DNA from: Poa pratensis
Taxonomy: Eukaryota > Streptophyta > Magnoliopsida > Poales > Poaceae
NCBI GenBank assembly: GCA_947311845.1
Contig: CAMZMU010000027.1
Location: 32,999,723 to 33,063,722, forward strand
DNA length: 64,000 bases
Reading direction: 5' to 3'
Positions within the stretch are counted from its first letter, which is position 1. The number at the start of each line of letters is the position of its first letter. A program made the translations under genes and the position numbers. The notes under the pieces were generated by a model. The model did not search any database. It saw nothing but the letters and a program-made list of their open reading frames with translations, and had not been told where the DNA came from. This document shows, piece by piece, positions 44,457 through 54,800 of this stretch.

Positions 44457-44815
44457 ATGGGGAAGTGGTATGTGGTGTACAAAGGTCGTGTTCCAGGAGT
44501 ATATGAAAAGTGGAAGACTGTAAAAAGCAAGTGAACGAGTTCAAAGACAACAACCACAAGAGCTACAAGACTAAAGCGGAGGCGGAAGCTATGTATGCCA
44601 ACCATCTACTTGAGGAAGAAAAGACGAACCCGATGATGACGTCCAACATCATCGTGAACAACCACAACATTTACGAAAGTAAAGCGGAGACAAAAGCTAG
44701 ATATTTGCATCACCTGCTTGCGGATGAGAGGAAGAACCGGATGAAGTCCAACTTCATCGTGATCCCCTTCTTACTGATCATTATTGTCATTCTCTTGTAT
44801 AAGATTGTGTTTTAG
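44457..44815 (+). pseudogene. Viroplasmin/RNase H1 N-terminal domain ORF in CACTA
   Basis: ATG at 44457 opens GKWYVVYKGRVPGVYEKW, the hybrid-binding fold shared by eukaryotic RNase H1 and caulimovirus inclusion proteins, which binds RNA-DNA hybrids. A G-run at 44512 appears one base short, and the domain continues in another frame as CKKQVNEFKDNNHKSYKTKA. A similar block follows (NNHNIYESKAETKARYLHHL), a partial internal duplication. The C-terminus FIVIPFLLIIIVILLYKIVF is a single membrane-spanning segment. Grass CACTA elements are known to carry such ORFs. Confidence 0.75.
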
Positions 44816-45009
44816 ATGACAGTAGTAATCCATTTGGAAAACTTCCGTGTATGAATTAATCTATCGACATGTATTCGTGTATGACAACTTTTGACGCGTT
44901 TGTATGTGGAAATTTCTATGTTATTATCATTTTCGTCGCCTGTACCTCAATATCCTGTATTTATATTTGATATGCTGCTGGAATACGTTATTTAAAAAAA
45001 ACAAAAAAT

Positions 45010-45290
45010 ACCACGAAAAATGTACCGCTGGCGGACACAGAGGCGTACCGCTGGCGGACAGCTCTCTCAGAACTCCAACCAGCGAGGCGTACCGCTGGCG
45101 GCCGAAGTATCTTATCGCTGGCGGCCGCTGCTGCACGCCAGCGCTGCCTATCCTCGCGCTGGCGGGCGGAAATTATGCCCGCCAGCGGTAACAATGATTA
45201 CCGTTGGCGGGATCGTTACCACTGGCGTAATCACCACTGGCGGGCGCCCGCCCGGCAGCGGTAGACCATTTCCGTCCGCCAGCGGTAGGC
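45010..45290. repeat. CACTA subterminal repeat cluster
   Basis: At least eight copies of a gctggcgg-type motif, in both orientations, spaced 20 to 45 bp. They end about 15 bp from the transposon terminus. Confidence 0.8.
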
Positions 45291-45305
45291 CTTTTCCTAC
45301 TAGTG

Positions 45306-47846
45306 TATTATTCTTGGAAGACCTTTTCTTCGTACTACAGGTGCTATCATTGATTCAAAGGAGGGGAACGTGAAGTTTCAGTTCCCACACAAGAAGTGCA
45401 TGGAACACTTCCCAAGAAAGGGGGGAACATCAAAGTTCAAGCTCCCTCATGAGCTTCATCTTCAATAAACAACAAGTAAGAAGCCTAGCTATATGGCTAT
45501 AAAGAAAGCGCTTTGTGGGAGGCAACCCAGTTATTTTTATGTGTGCTTTTCTTTGTATCCTCTTGCTGTATCAAGAGAGTTTGTTTTTAGTTTAGTTTCT
45601 GGAGTTTTTAATAAAGTACCAAGTTTTACCCATTTCGGTCTTGAAAAGTTGCTTATAGCGTTCGGAGATTTTATTCCTGCACGAATCTGTTCACGGTATG
45701 ATTTTTAATTCTTATTCTGTAACTCATAATGAGCTCATATTTTAACTGTAGTTGAAACTTTTCATCCTCTGTATGCATGAATTTTTGCAGAATTGTTCGG
45801 CAAAGTTTGGTAGGGTAGAAAAATACGTTTTGCTGCTGCTGTTTTTCTGGATAGATTCTGTCCCATTTGTTTTATGCATGTTTTGAACTTTTATCTTGAA
45901 TCTTTTTGATTCAAATGAGTTTATGAGTAGGCATACAACATAATATAGTTTCTGGACATTCATATGATGTTTTGTTTAAGGATTATATGCAGCAAGAAAC
46001 CTATTTGTTTATCACTACTAATGCACCCCACAGAAAAGAAAATGGGAGAAACGGTGTTTTGAATTTTTTCACAGAGATTGGAGGAGATGCACCAAGAGCT
46101 ATCCAAGGATGGTGAAGACCATAAGCTTGGGGATGTGAAGACAACCCCACTCGACATACACACTCTCGGTTTGCACACGTCTAACTTCTGTTTTTCGATC
46201 GAAACACTTTATCGCATAAACTTGGAGCGTCTTTTTGTTTGTTTTTGGTTTGTTTGTTAATTTGTGAGACCACCATATTATCATTTATATGAGAAAGAGC
46301 TACTGGAAATATGGGTTGAAATATGTTGGATGCTTTTATTGTATTGGGAAAAGGGATGTTTGAGTTGATTTTTAATGATACATATAGTTGCATGATTCAT
46401 GAGCTTGTTTATGAGTAATAATTTGCAAATGCTTTATCAAGAGCTATCACTTATTCATGTTTTGATGCTGAATATTATTTTACTTAGTTTAACATGGATT
46501 AGTTAGTTCTATGGACACCCATGCATGCATCTAAATGATCAACTTTCTCCCTCTTGCTAGCCCAAACATTCCAACAAGCAAAAACTTGTTTCCAACACCT
46601 TCAACCAAAGTTATTCCAGTGAGTCCACCATATCTACCTAATGGCTTTATGCTATTCCGAGTATGTATATCATGATATTTGTGTTATCTATACCTCTGAA
46701 TGAAAATGTTTATGTTATTAATTGTTATGGGAAAAGTTGGTTATATAGCTCTCACGAACTTGATGCACACTCTATTTTTATTGCATAAATAAAACATGAC
46801 CCATTGAGATTAATAATATGATGCTAGTGGCTTGATAAATATCCGAGGTTGGGAGTTAGCCCATATGTGCTATCACATGCAAAGATTTCAACATGCTCCT
46901 TCATCTAATTTAGTTGATATCATATACTTTTGTTTATGGATGCCTATCATGGTGAAATAAGGTGGAAATGAAGTAGTTTAAATGAGTTTGTATAAATGGT
47001 TAGCGAGACGCCTGGGCCGCTAATCTAAGCCATGCATCATTCATGGTGGAAATTTACTTACATGCTATGGTGAACCGTCTGTGATGCACCTTATAATAAA
47101 AAGCTATTCCAATGGTAAATAAAAAGGGTGTTGAGGTTGTTCATCTTGTTTGTTTGTCTTGTCATTTTGATATGGGCTTGTTCCATATCCTGGGACAAGA
47201 GGTACCCCAGTTGACGCTCTTGATGATACTATTATTACTTACAATGATAGAACTTGAACTTGCTTTGTTTCCTAAGTTGAGTAATCATGGTGTAGGTACT
47301 TGTATTCAAGGGGCATCAGACACCTAACCTTTACTTTATCAAGCACACTACTCATATTTGTTTTCACATTAAACTTTAATCATTCAAGATGTTATGATAG
47401 GGGTAATGAGAGCTTGACACCAAGAATTTCACATTGCAATCATTAACTTAAATAGAAGAGTTTGGAAGTTAGATGAAACTTATGCATGCTTTACCTCTAC
47501 TCACATATACATCTTTCCAAAGTGTCCACCTTTTATATTCAGATTTTCATCTACACTCTATGACCAATGTAGGATGTTCTTACTTATCATTATGCATACA
47601 TGTGGTCCATATTACTATCTTCTATGTTACACTTTGTGAACTATCATTGAACATCCTGGCTTGAATACTTGATACCACTTCATAAACTATTTTGCATATT
47701 GCTACTCCTTTGAAGAATGAATCATTTGACTCTATGTAGCAGTAGCAATCATCTTTTATATTCATTGTTAGTGCTATATTGCAAAGCCCATGTTAGTTTT
47801 ATCACCTTCATACTCGAGGACGAGTATTGGTTAAGCTTGGGGATGT
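45306..47846 (+). mobile_element. Athila-like element remnant, 3-prime internal region
   Basis: Non-coding sequence with the word gtgggaggcaacccagtt (about 45518), which I associate with the stretch between pol and the 3-prime LTR of grass Athila-type elements. A polypurine-like ttaagcttggggatgt ends at 47846. No ORF of note. The CACTA lies directly to its left, so it may have inserted into this element. Confidence 0.55.
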
Positions 47847-49480
47847 TGATGCATGTAAAATGCATACATGAACTTTGCACTATATCACTCATATTTGCAT
47901 CATATAAGGGTTATACCACTGTTATTTAATGATTTTAGGAAATAAAATAATTGTTTCCTATTTTTATGAAAACTCTATTTCTTTCCTTTTATGTTTCAGG
48001 GACCTAAACCACGTCATAAAAATCTGGAAAAATACAGGCGTCATTATTTTGGAAGGAGGAAGACGTAGGAGCGAAGGAATCAAGCAAACTGAGGCCGGAG
48101 GGCCAAAAGGGGGTGGCCCACGTGGCCACTGTACCTGGCTGCGTGGGGCCCATCATCTTGGGCCTCGAGGCTCCGCAGCCGTCGATCTTTTCTCCACCGC
48201 CTTCGTCTTGACCTAAAAACGCCTATAAAAGAAGTCCCACGGCGTTCTCGAAAAGAAGCACCGCCATATCACAGAAATACGAAAACGAAGATCTGGAGCT
48301 GCAGATTGGAGGGGGAAAACTTCGGCGGGGCACTGCCGGCGTGGTCTCCACCCTCTCCATCGACATCTCCACCGTCTCCATGATGAAGAGGGAGTAGTCC
48401 ACCTCTGGACTATGGGTTTGTGGAAGTAACTTACGTATCTCTCCTATCTTTGAGCATCACTAATTAGTACCGTATGAGCTGCTGAACATGATTACGGTCA
48501 TATTTGTAATTCCTATGTGGTGGATCTTTTTGTGAGTTAATATATGTTGAGATTGCAAATGTTTGTTTCAGTTATGAATATAGATGCTTATTATGTACCC
48601 CGTTCTTATCTACTTGTTATGATCAAGCATGTTTATGAGGGCGTGTGTGGGGTGATGTGTGCATTAGTTGGAGTAACGGGGGTGGTGAGTGCGGTAAGTT
48701 GACAACTGTAATATCGCGATCCAGTTGGGTGTTTTACCTTACTTTGTTGCCTCACTAGGGATAAACAAAAATACCATGCTACAAGGGTTGAGGGTGACCA
48801 AGCTTCTTCTTGTGACTAGATCTAGCATGTTCTTATTTTCACTTCATGTTATGATACTTAAAGCTATACTCTGAATTATCTTAATTACTACGGTGTTATG
48901 ATTTAGTTCGCATCTTGGTGGAGTATAAGTGAGATTAATAACCAAAAGATCTCTATGTTGGGACGTGATGCTCATATAATTAGTAACTTGATATCAAGCT
49001 TTGTGTTGCAATCTCATATGTCAACTCTATGTGTCCATTGTCTGCCACACCATTAAAAGAGAGAGTGCATTTGTGAAACCATGAACCCCAGTCCATTTTC
49101 TGCAATTATTAAATCCGAAAATACAAAAACACTTTTCCATCTTGCATTCATCATAAAAAACCCAAAAATATCATTTATCATTGTTATCATCATCCTTGCA
49201 CATTCATTAACCACCATTGCATATTTATTTCTTGTTTGCATTGCATATTTATCATGATATCATTCATACACCTTGTGCTTGACAACCACATGTGAGGTTG
49301 AGGACCAAAACAATTAACCTTGTTTTGTAGGTGACCTAAAGAAGGATAGGGAGATAAATCTTTCACTACTGATTCCCCGAGAGTTCGATATTAAACCCTC
49401 GAGTCACCCTCGTGGCGAAAACACGTCTTCCACTTACTACACACTCTGCACTTGGAGTCTCAACCTAACCCATTTACTTT
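47847..49480 (+). repeat. Probable 3-prime LTR of the Athila-like remnant
   Basis: Starts TGATGCATGTAAAATGCATA right after the polypurine tract. A TATA box cgcctataaaagaagtcc lies at about 48220. The right boundary is not visible; the value given is approximate. Confidence 0.5.
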
Positions 49481-49599
49481 TGATGCAGGTAACTATGCAC
49501 CGGAGATCAAGCTGTCTTATGGCGCCGTAGATCAACCTCTTCATTGGGTATCAGCCGGTCATCTTAACTTGCGGCTAACTTGTAACCCATCATATTTAC

Positions 49600-50068
49600 A
49601 TGTGTACTCGACTTGGCCTTTGTTTGTGTAGCTAGTTGATGCCAAGTACATGTACATTGACTTGGCGATGGATGTCAAGAAGCCATACAAGTTCATGCAT
49701 GTTTGGGAGATGGTTCAAAATTGCCCGAAGTGGAAGAGCCATATCAAAGACCAATCCAACGTCGAGGGAGATGAAAGAAGGCTGTCGGCCGCCAGCGCCG
49801 ATCGTCCCGAGATGGGAGTGAAGGCGTGCAAGGCGGCCGCTAGGGCTGGCAAGAAGCCGGCGGCCTCGGGTGCCTCATGCAGCATCCAAGAGTCGGTGAA
49901 GCTATACGTTGCCGAGGTGGCCGCGGCGACCGTCGAGAAGAAGAAGATACAAGCCAAGGCTGAGAAGAAGTGGACGCTCTACTTCAAGATGCAGCGGACC
50001 AAGTTTAGGAACCAAGAGAAGAAGGAGGAGCGTCTGTTCATGGCCACGAACACGACCGGCATGAGCCC
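49600..50068 (+). pseudogene. Harbinger ORF1 fragment (NAM-associated type)
   Basis: Open frame reading KKPYKFMHVWEMVQNCPKWK, then a Lys/Ala-rich part and KWTLYFKMQRTKFRNQEKKE, ending ATNTTGMS where the next LTR element begins at 50069. This resembles the C-terminal region of PIF/Harbinger ORF1 and NAM-associated proteins. An intron may end at about 49629 (tgtgtag). The rest of the element is not seen. Confidence 0.6.
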
Positions 50069-51539
50069 TGATACGTCCATTTTGCATCACTATTTTATAT
50101 CATAATCTACTGTTATTCATTGATATATTACATATTTAGAGATGATACTTATGTTATTTTACCTATTTTGCATGTTTGATGATTATTGGAGAATTAACCA
50201 CTGGAGTCAAGATTCTGCTGGAAAAAGGACCTTCAAGACACCATATTTCTGAAGATCAACAATTCACAGAAAATATCCCGAAGTTCCTATTTTGTCAGAT
50301 GGCGGAGGCAGCCAAAAGGGGAGGCCAAAGTGGGCCACCATGGGCCCACACCATGTCATGGCGCGGTCCACCTGGCTGGCGCGCCGCCACGTGGTGAGGG
50401 GGGCCAGGCCCACCTCTGCCGATGCCCCTTCGCGTACATCATCCCCAGGAAACCCTAACACACGAAGAGTCGTCGAGGAAATATTTTGCCGCCTCCACGA
50501 GGCGGAAAACACTAGAGAGAGAAAAGCTCTTCGGCAGGGGGAAATCTGCCGGGGAAATTCCTTCCCGGAGGGGGGAAATCATCGCCATCGCCACCGTCAT
50601 CGAGCTGGACTTCATTGGGATCATCATCATCATCTCCACCGCCGACACCATCATCTCCACCGCTCCACTCCGTTCCGCGGTAACATCTAGGGTTGAATCT
50701 TGTCTAGTTCATAGGGGAAGCTTTCCCGGTGTTAATTACTCCTTGTGGTTGATATTATTGAATGAAACCGTTGAATTAAGGTTTATGTCCAGATTGTTAT
50801 TCATCATTATATCACCTCTGATCATGTTCCATATGATATCTTGTGAGTAGTTCGTTTAGTTCTTGAGAACATGGGAGAAGTCTTGATGTTAGTAGTGAAT
50901 TATGTTGAGTAATATTTAATGGTTTGATGCTTAAGTTGTGGTGCTATTCTTCTAGTGGTGTCATGTGAACGTCGACTACATGATACTTCACCTTTATGGG
51001 CCTAGGGGAATGCATTGTGTATTCGAATATTAATTGTGGGGTTGCTAGAAAAACAGATAGCAGGATCTCAGAGTTTAAGGTTGTGGTTAGATTTATCTTA
51101 ATTACTTTCTTGTATTTGCGGATGCCTGCAAGGGGTATAATCACAAGTATGTATTAGTCCTAGGAAGGGCGGTGCATTAGCATAGGTTCACCCACACAAC
51201 ACTTATCAAAACAATAAAGATTAATCAGCTATATGAAGCGAAAGCACTTGACGAAATTCCCGTGTGTCCTCAAGAACGTTTGGTCATCATAAGTAAACCT
51301 ACCGGCATGTCCTTTGCTCTAGAAAGGATTGGGCCACTCGCTGCGATTATTATTACTGTCTTTTATTTACTTGTACATTATTTATCTGCTATATCAAAAA
51401 TCCCTAAAAACTTGTCTGCTAGTATTTACAGTGAATTCCTAATCAAAACTGCTTGTCAACACCTTCTGCTCCTCGTTGGGTTCGACACTCTTATGTATCG
51501 AAAGTACTACGATATACCCCCTATACTTGTGGGTCATCA
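50069..51539 (+). repeat. 5-prime LTR of the Athila-like element
   Basis: 1471 bp from TGATACGTCCATTTTGCATC to TATACTTGTGGGTCATCA. Only one LTR is in the window, so it cannot be dated. Confidence 0.8.
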
Positions 51540-51550
51540 AGACTATTTTC

Positions 51551-51568
51551 TGGCGCCGTTGCCAGGGA
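51551..51568 (+). other. Primer binding site, tRNA-Asp type
   Basis: TGGCGCCGTTGCCAGGGA, eleven bases after the LTR end. It matches the tRNA-Asp-complementary PBS typical of Athila elements with one change from TGGCGCCGTTGCCGGGGA. Confidence 0.85.
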
Positions 51569-51651
51569 ATGAAGCGCTATTGGTAAGTGGAATTGGTAAG
51601 GGAAACTCTTATTGTATGTGTTGTTTTATTTCTGTCTGCTGCTATATTTAT

Positions 51652-52591
51652 CATGGAGAGATCTTCTCTTGAATTCCTATTTGGAAAAACCACTACCACT
51701 GCTAAGGTAGTAGAGGAGGCGCCATCTGTGCAAGTAATCCCATTCAAAATACCTATGAAAATTGTTGAACGTGTTACGAATAACCGCTATGAAGAGGATG
51801 GAACTGTCCATCCTGGTGATCATTTGTTATTTTTACATTAATTATGCGAGTTATTCAGGTGTGCAGGTATTTCAATGGATGAAGTTAAGAAGAAATTATT
51901 CTCTATATCGCTGGCTGGTAGAGCTGCACAATGGTATAAATTGCTGATGAATGAGCGTTCTCTTGGTTGGGAGGAAATTGTATCTCTCTTTTATTCTAAA
52001 TTCTATCCTCCAAGTGAGATTCACCAAGATCGGAACCTTATATATAATTTCTGGTCTCATGATGGAGAGAGTATTGCCCAAGCGTGTGGGAGATTGAAGT
52101 CACTAATGCTCAAATGCCCCATTCATGAGCTTCCTGGTAATGTCGTTGTTGATAACTTCTATGCAAGGCTGTCCTTTCAGGATAAAACTTTATTGGATAC
52201 TGCTTGTTCTGGATCATTCACTCATAATAAAGAAGAGTTTAAATGGTACCTTCTTGATCGGATTCAGGAGAACACTGAAGGATGGGAGAACGACAAAGGT
52301 AGAGAGTCAGGTACAAAGTATGATTTCGAATGCATTAAAACTTTCATGAATACTGATGATTTTCGTAATATTAGTACGGTTTATGGTCTTGACTCTCAAG
52401 TTGTTGCAAATTACTATAAAGCTTTTGCCTCTTATTTCGGTATGCCTAAGGAGGGTTTTAAGAAATATCATGAACCTTATAAAGATAAACTTGTTTCTCC
52501 TATGACTAGAAGTATTGAAGTTAACACTGTTGATCACATTATTCCCGAGCCTTATATCAAAAAAGTTCCTTTTCCTGCTAAAATAAAGTAA
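51652..52591 (+). pseudogene. gag of the Athila-like element
   Basis: The N-terminus MERSSLEFLFGK starts at about 51652 and reaches TVHPGDHLLFLH, followed by a stop at 51839-51841. The frame resumes at 51875 with MDEVKKKLFSISLAGRAAQW and continues 238 codons: GWEEIVSLFYSKFYPPSEIH, DGESIAQACGRLKSLMLKCP, TLLDTACSGSFTHNKEEFK. It is the capsid domain of an Athila-type gag, interrupted once. Confidence 0.8.
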
Positions 52592-52789
52592 CATTCTATT
52601 ATAGCTAGTGTTGTTAACAAAAGTACAAAGAAAGCTATAGAACCTGATGAACAAATAACTGTTGAACCTGCTGTAGCAATAATAAAGGACCTTGTCACCG
52701 AAAATATAGAAGATGGACATATTATCTTTTGTGAAGATGCTTCTAATATTGTTTCACATCCTAAAAGCTCTAGGAAAACTAGTGTTCCT

Positions 52790-53539
52790 GTGCTCTCTGT
52801 TAGGATAGGTGATCATTGCTATTATGGTTTATGTGATATTGGTGCAAGTTCAAGTGCTATTCCTTATGAGCTCTACAGGGAAATCATGCATGAAATTGGT
52901 TCTTGTGAACTTAAAGAAATTGATGTGGTTATTCAGTTTGCTAACAAAGAAACTATTGATCCAATTGGTATTGTTAGAGATGTGGAGGTTTTATGTGGTA
53001 AGACTAAATATCCTACTGATTTTCTAGTACTTGGTTCAACTGCTAGTAAAACTTGTCCTATCATTTTTGGTAGACCTTTTCTGAATACTTGTGGTGCTGT
53101 TATAGATTGTAAGAAAGAGAAAATCTTTACTAAATTTGCTGGTGAATCTTATGAGTTCAATTTCTCAAAATTTGCCAAAGCTCCTTATGAAACCGAATTG
53201 CCTAATGAAGGTTTTAAAGTTGCTCAGCTTGCCTCTATTGTTCTTGCTCCTAACAGTGCTTTGCAGCAACATATGGAGGACCACGAAAGTGAGGTCTTTA
53301 TGGAAGAAAGTAATGAGCTTGACAAAATATTTCTTCGTCAACCAATACTTAAACATAATTTACCGGTGGAAGATTTGGGTACCACGCCACCACCCAAGGA
53401 GGATCATGTTTTCGATTTAAAACCTTTACCTGATAATCTTAAATATGCTCATATTGATGATAAGAAAACATATCCTGTTATTATTAGTTCTAAACTTTCA
53501 GGTAGAGAAGAGGAAAGATTGTTGGAAGTGTTGAAGTAA
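52790..53539 (+). CDS. Protease domain of the Athila-like element
   Basis: Open for 249 codons. The active site reads CDIGASSSAIP, with Ile for the usual Thr of DTGAS. It goes on with FLVLGSTASKTCPIIFGRPF and ends at TAA 53537-53539, where the frame would otherwise run on to RT. Confidence 0.8.
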   Translation: MLSVRIGDHCYYGLCDIGASSSAIPYELYREIMHEIGSCELKEIDVVIQFANKETIDPIGIVRDVEVLCGKTKYPTDFLVLGSTASKTCPIIFGRPFLNTCGAVIDCKKEKIFTKFAGESYEFNFSKFAKAPYETELPNEGFKVAQLASIVLAPNSALQQHMEDHESEVFMEESNELDKIFLRQPILKHNLPVEDLGTTPPPKEDHVFDLKPLPDNLKYAHIDDKKTYPVIISSKLSGREEERLLEVLK

Positions 53540-53614
53540 CACCGTGGAGCTATTGGCTACACTCTTGATGATTTAAAAGGGATTTCCCCTGCTATTTGCC
53601 AACATGCTATTAAT

Positions 53615-54800
53615 ATGGAACCTGATGCAAAGCCAGTTGTTGAACATCAACGTCGTTTAATACCCAAGATGAAGGAAGTGGTAAGAAATGAGGTATTGAA
53701 ACTTCTTGAAGGTGGTATTATTTATCCTATTGCTGATAGTAGATGGGTGAGTCCTGTGCATTGTGTTCCTAAGAAAGGAGGAATTACTGTTGTGCCAAAT
53801 GAAAATGATGAACTTATTCCTCAAAGAGTAGTAGTTGGTTATAGAATGTGCATTGATTTTAGAAAGGTTAACAAAGTTACTAAGAAAGATCATTATCCTT
53901 TACCCTTTATTGATAAAATGTTAAAGAGATTGTCTAAGAAAACTCATTTTTGCTTCCTAGATGGTTATTCTGAGTTTTCTCAAATTACTGTTAGAAAGCA
54001 AGATCAAGAGAAAACCACGTTTACTTGTCCTTATGGAACTTATGCTTATAGACGTATGCCTTTTGGTTTGTGTAATGCTCCTGCTACTTTTCAAAGATGA
54101 ATGTCTGCCATTTTTCATGGTTTTTGTGAGGAAATTGTGGAAGTGTTCATAAACGATTTCTCCATCTATGGAACTTCTTTTGATAATTGCTTGCACAATC
54201 TTGATAAAGTTTTGCAGAGATGTGAGGAAACTAATCTTGTTCTTAATTGGGAGAAATGCCACTTTATGGTCAATGAAGGAATTGTTCTTGGACATAAAAT
54301 TTCTGAAAGAGGCATTGAAGTTGACCGAGCTAAAGTTGAGGCAATCGAGAAAATGGCTTGCCCCAAGGATGTCAAAGGTATTCATAGTATTCTTGGTCAT
54401 GCTGGTTTCTATAGAAGGTTTATTAAAGATTTCTCTAAAATTTCGAAGCCTCTTACTAATCTTCTCCAAAAGGATGTACCTTTTGTTTTTGATGATGATT
54501 GTAAGGAAGCTTTTAAAACTCTAAAGAAAGATTTAATTACTACTCCTGTTGTTCAACCACCTGATTGGACTTTACCTTTTGAAATTATGTGTGATGCTAG
54601 TAATTTTGCTGTTGGTGTTGTTCTGGGACAGAGAATAGATAAGAAGTTGAATGTTATTCATTATGCTAGTAAGACTCTTGATTCTGCTCAAAAGAATTAT
54701 GCCACTACTGAAAAAGAATTCCTAGCTGTAGTTTTTGCATGTGACAAATTTATACCTTATATTGCTGATTCGAAAGTCACTATTCATACCGATCATGCTG
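53615..54800 (+). pseudogene. Reverse transcriptase of the Athila-like element, mutated and cut
   Basis: RT motifs are LEGGIIYPIADSRWVSPVHC, VGYRMCIDFRKVNKVTKKDH, FCFLDGYSEFSQI, RMPFGLCNAPATFQR, then TGA at 54098-54100, then IFHGFCEEIVEVFINDFSIY. The catalytic box is FIND instead of F/Y-M-D-D, so the first Asp is Asn. The connection and RNase H start (FEIMCDASNFAVGVVLGQR) follow until the LARD insertion. Confidence 0.85.

Larger units (their letters stand above)
43063..45305 (+). mobile_element. 3-prime part of a CACTA transposon
   Basis: The right end, cttttcctactagtg, is the reverse complement of CACTAGTAGGAAAAG, the CACTA terminus of grasses. The last 300 bp hold many direct and inverted copies of taccgctggcgg (for example 45021, 45047, 45089, 45271), the subterminal repeats to which CACTA transposases bind. 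The left end is missing: the sequence joins truncated Gypsy element 2 at 43062. No TNPD-like transposase is present. Confidence 0.8.
50069..54800 (+). mobile_element. Athila-like Gypsy element, interrupted by a LARD
   Basis: 5-prime LTR 50069-51539, tRNA-Asp-type primer binding site, gag, protease and reverse transcriptase up to RNase H, where another element inserts at 54801 within HTDHA. The remainder is beyond the window. It inserted in a Harbinger ORF1 fragment. Frame breaks and an altered catalytic box show decay. Confidence 0.85.

Noticed and set aside
44457..44815. Endogenous caulimovirus
   Set aside because: The viroplasmin-like domain alone is not viral; neighbouring CACTA end and repeats, and the lack of movement, coat or polymerase genes, point to a transposon.
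47112..48216. Short ORFs in the Athila-like remnant
   Set aside because: Hydrophobic, AT-driven frames of 60-95 codons in non-coding and LTR sequence, without conserved features.
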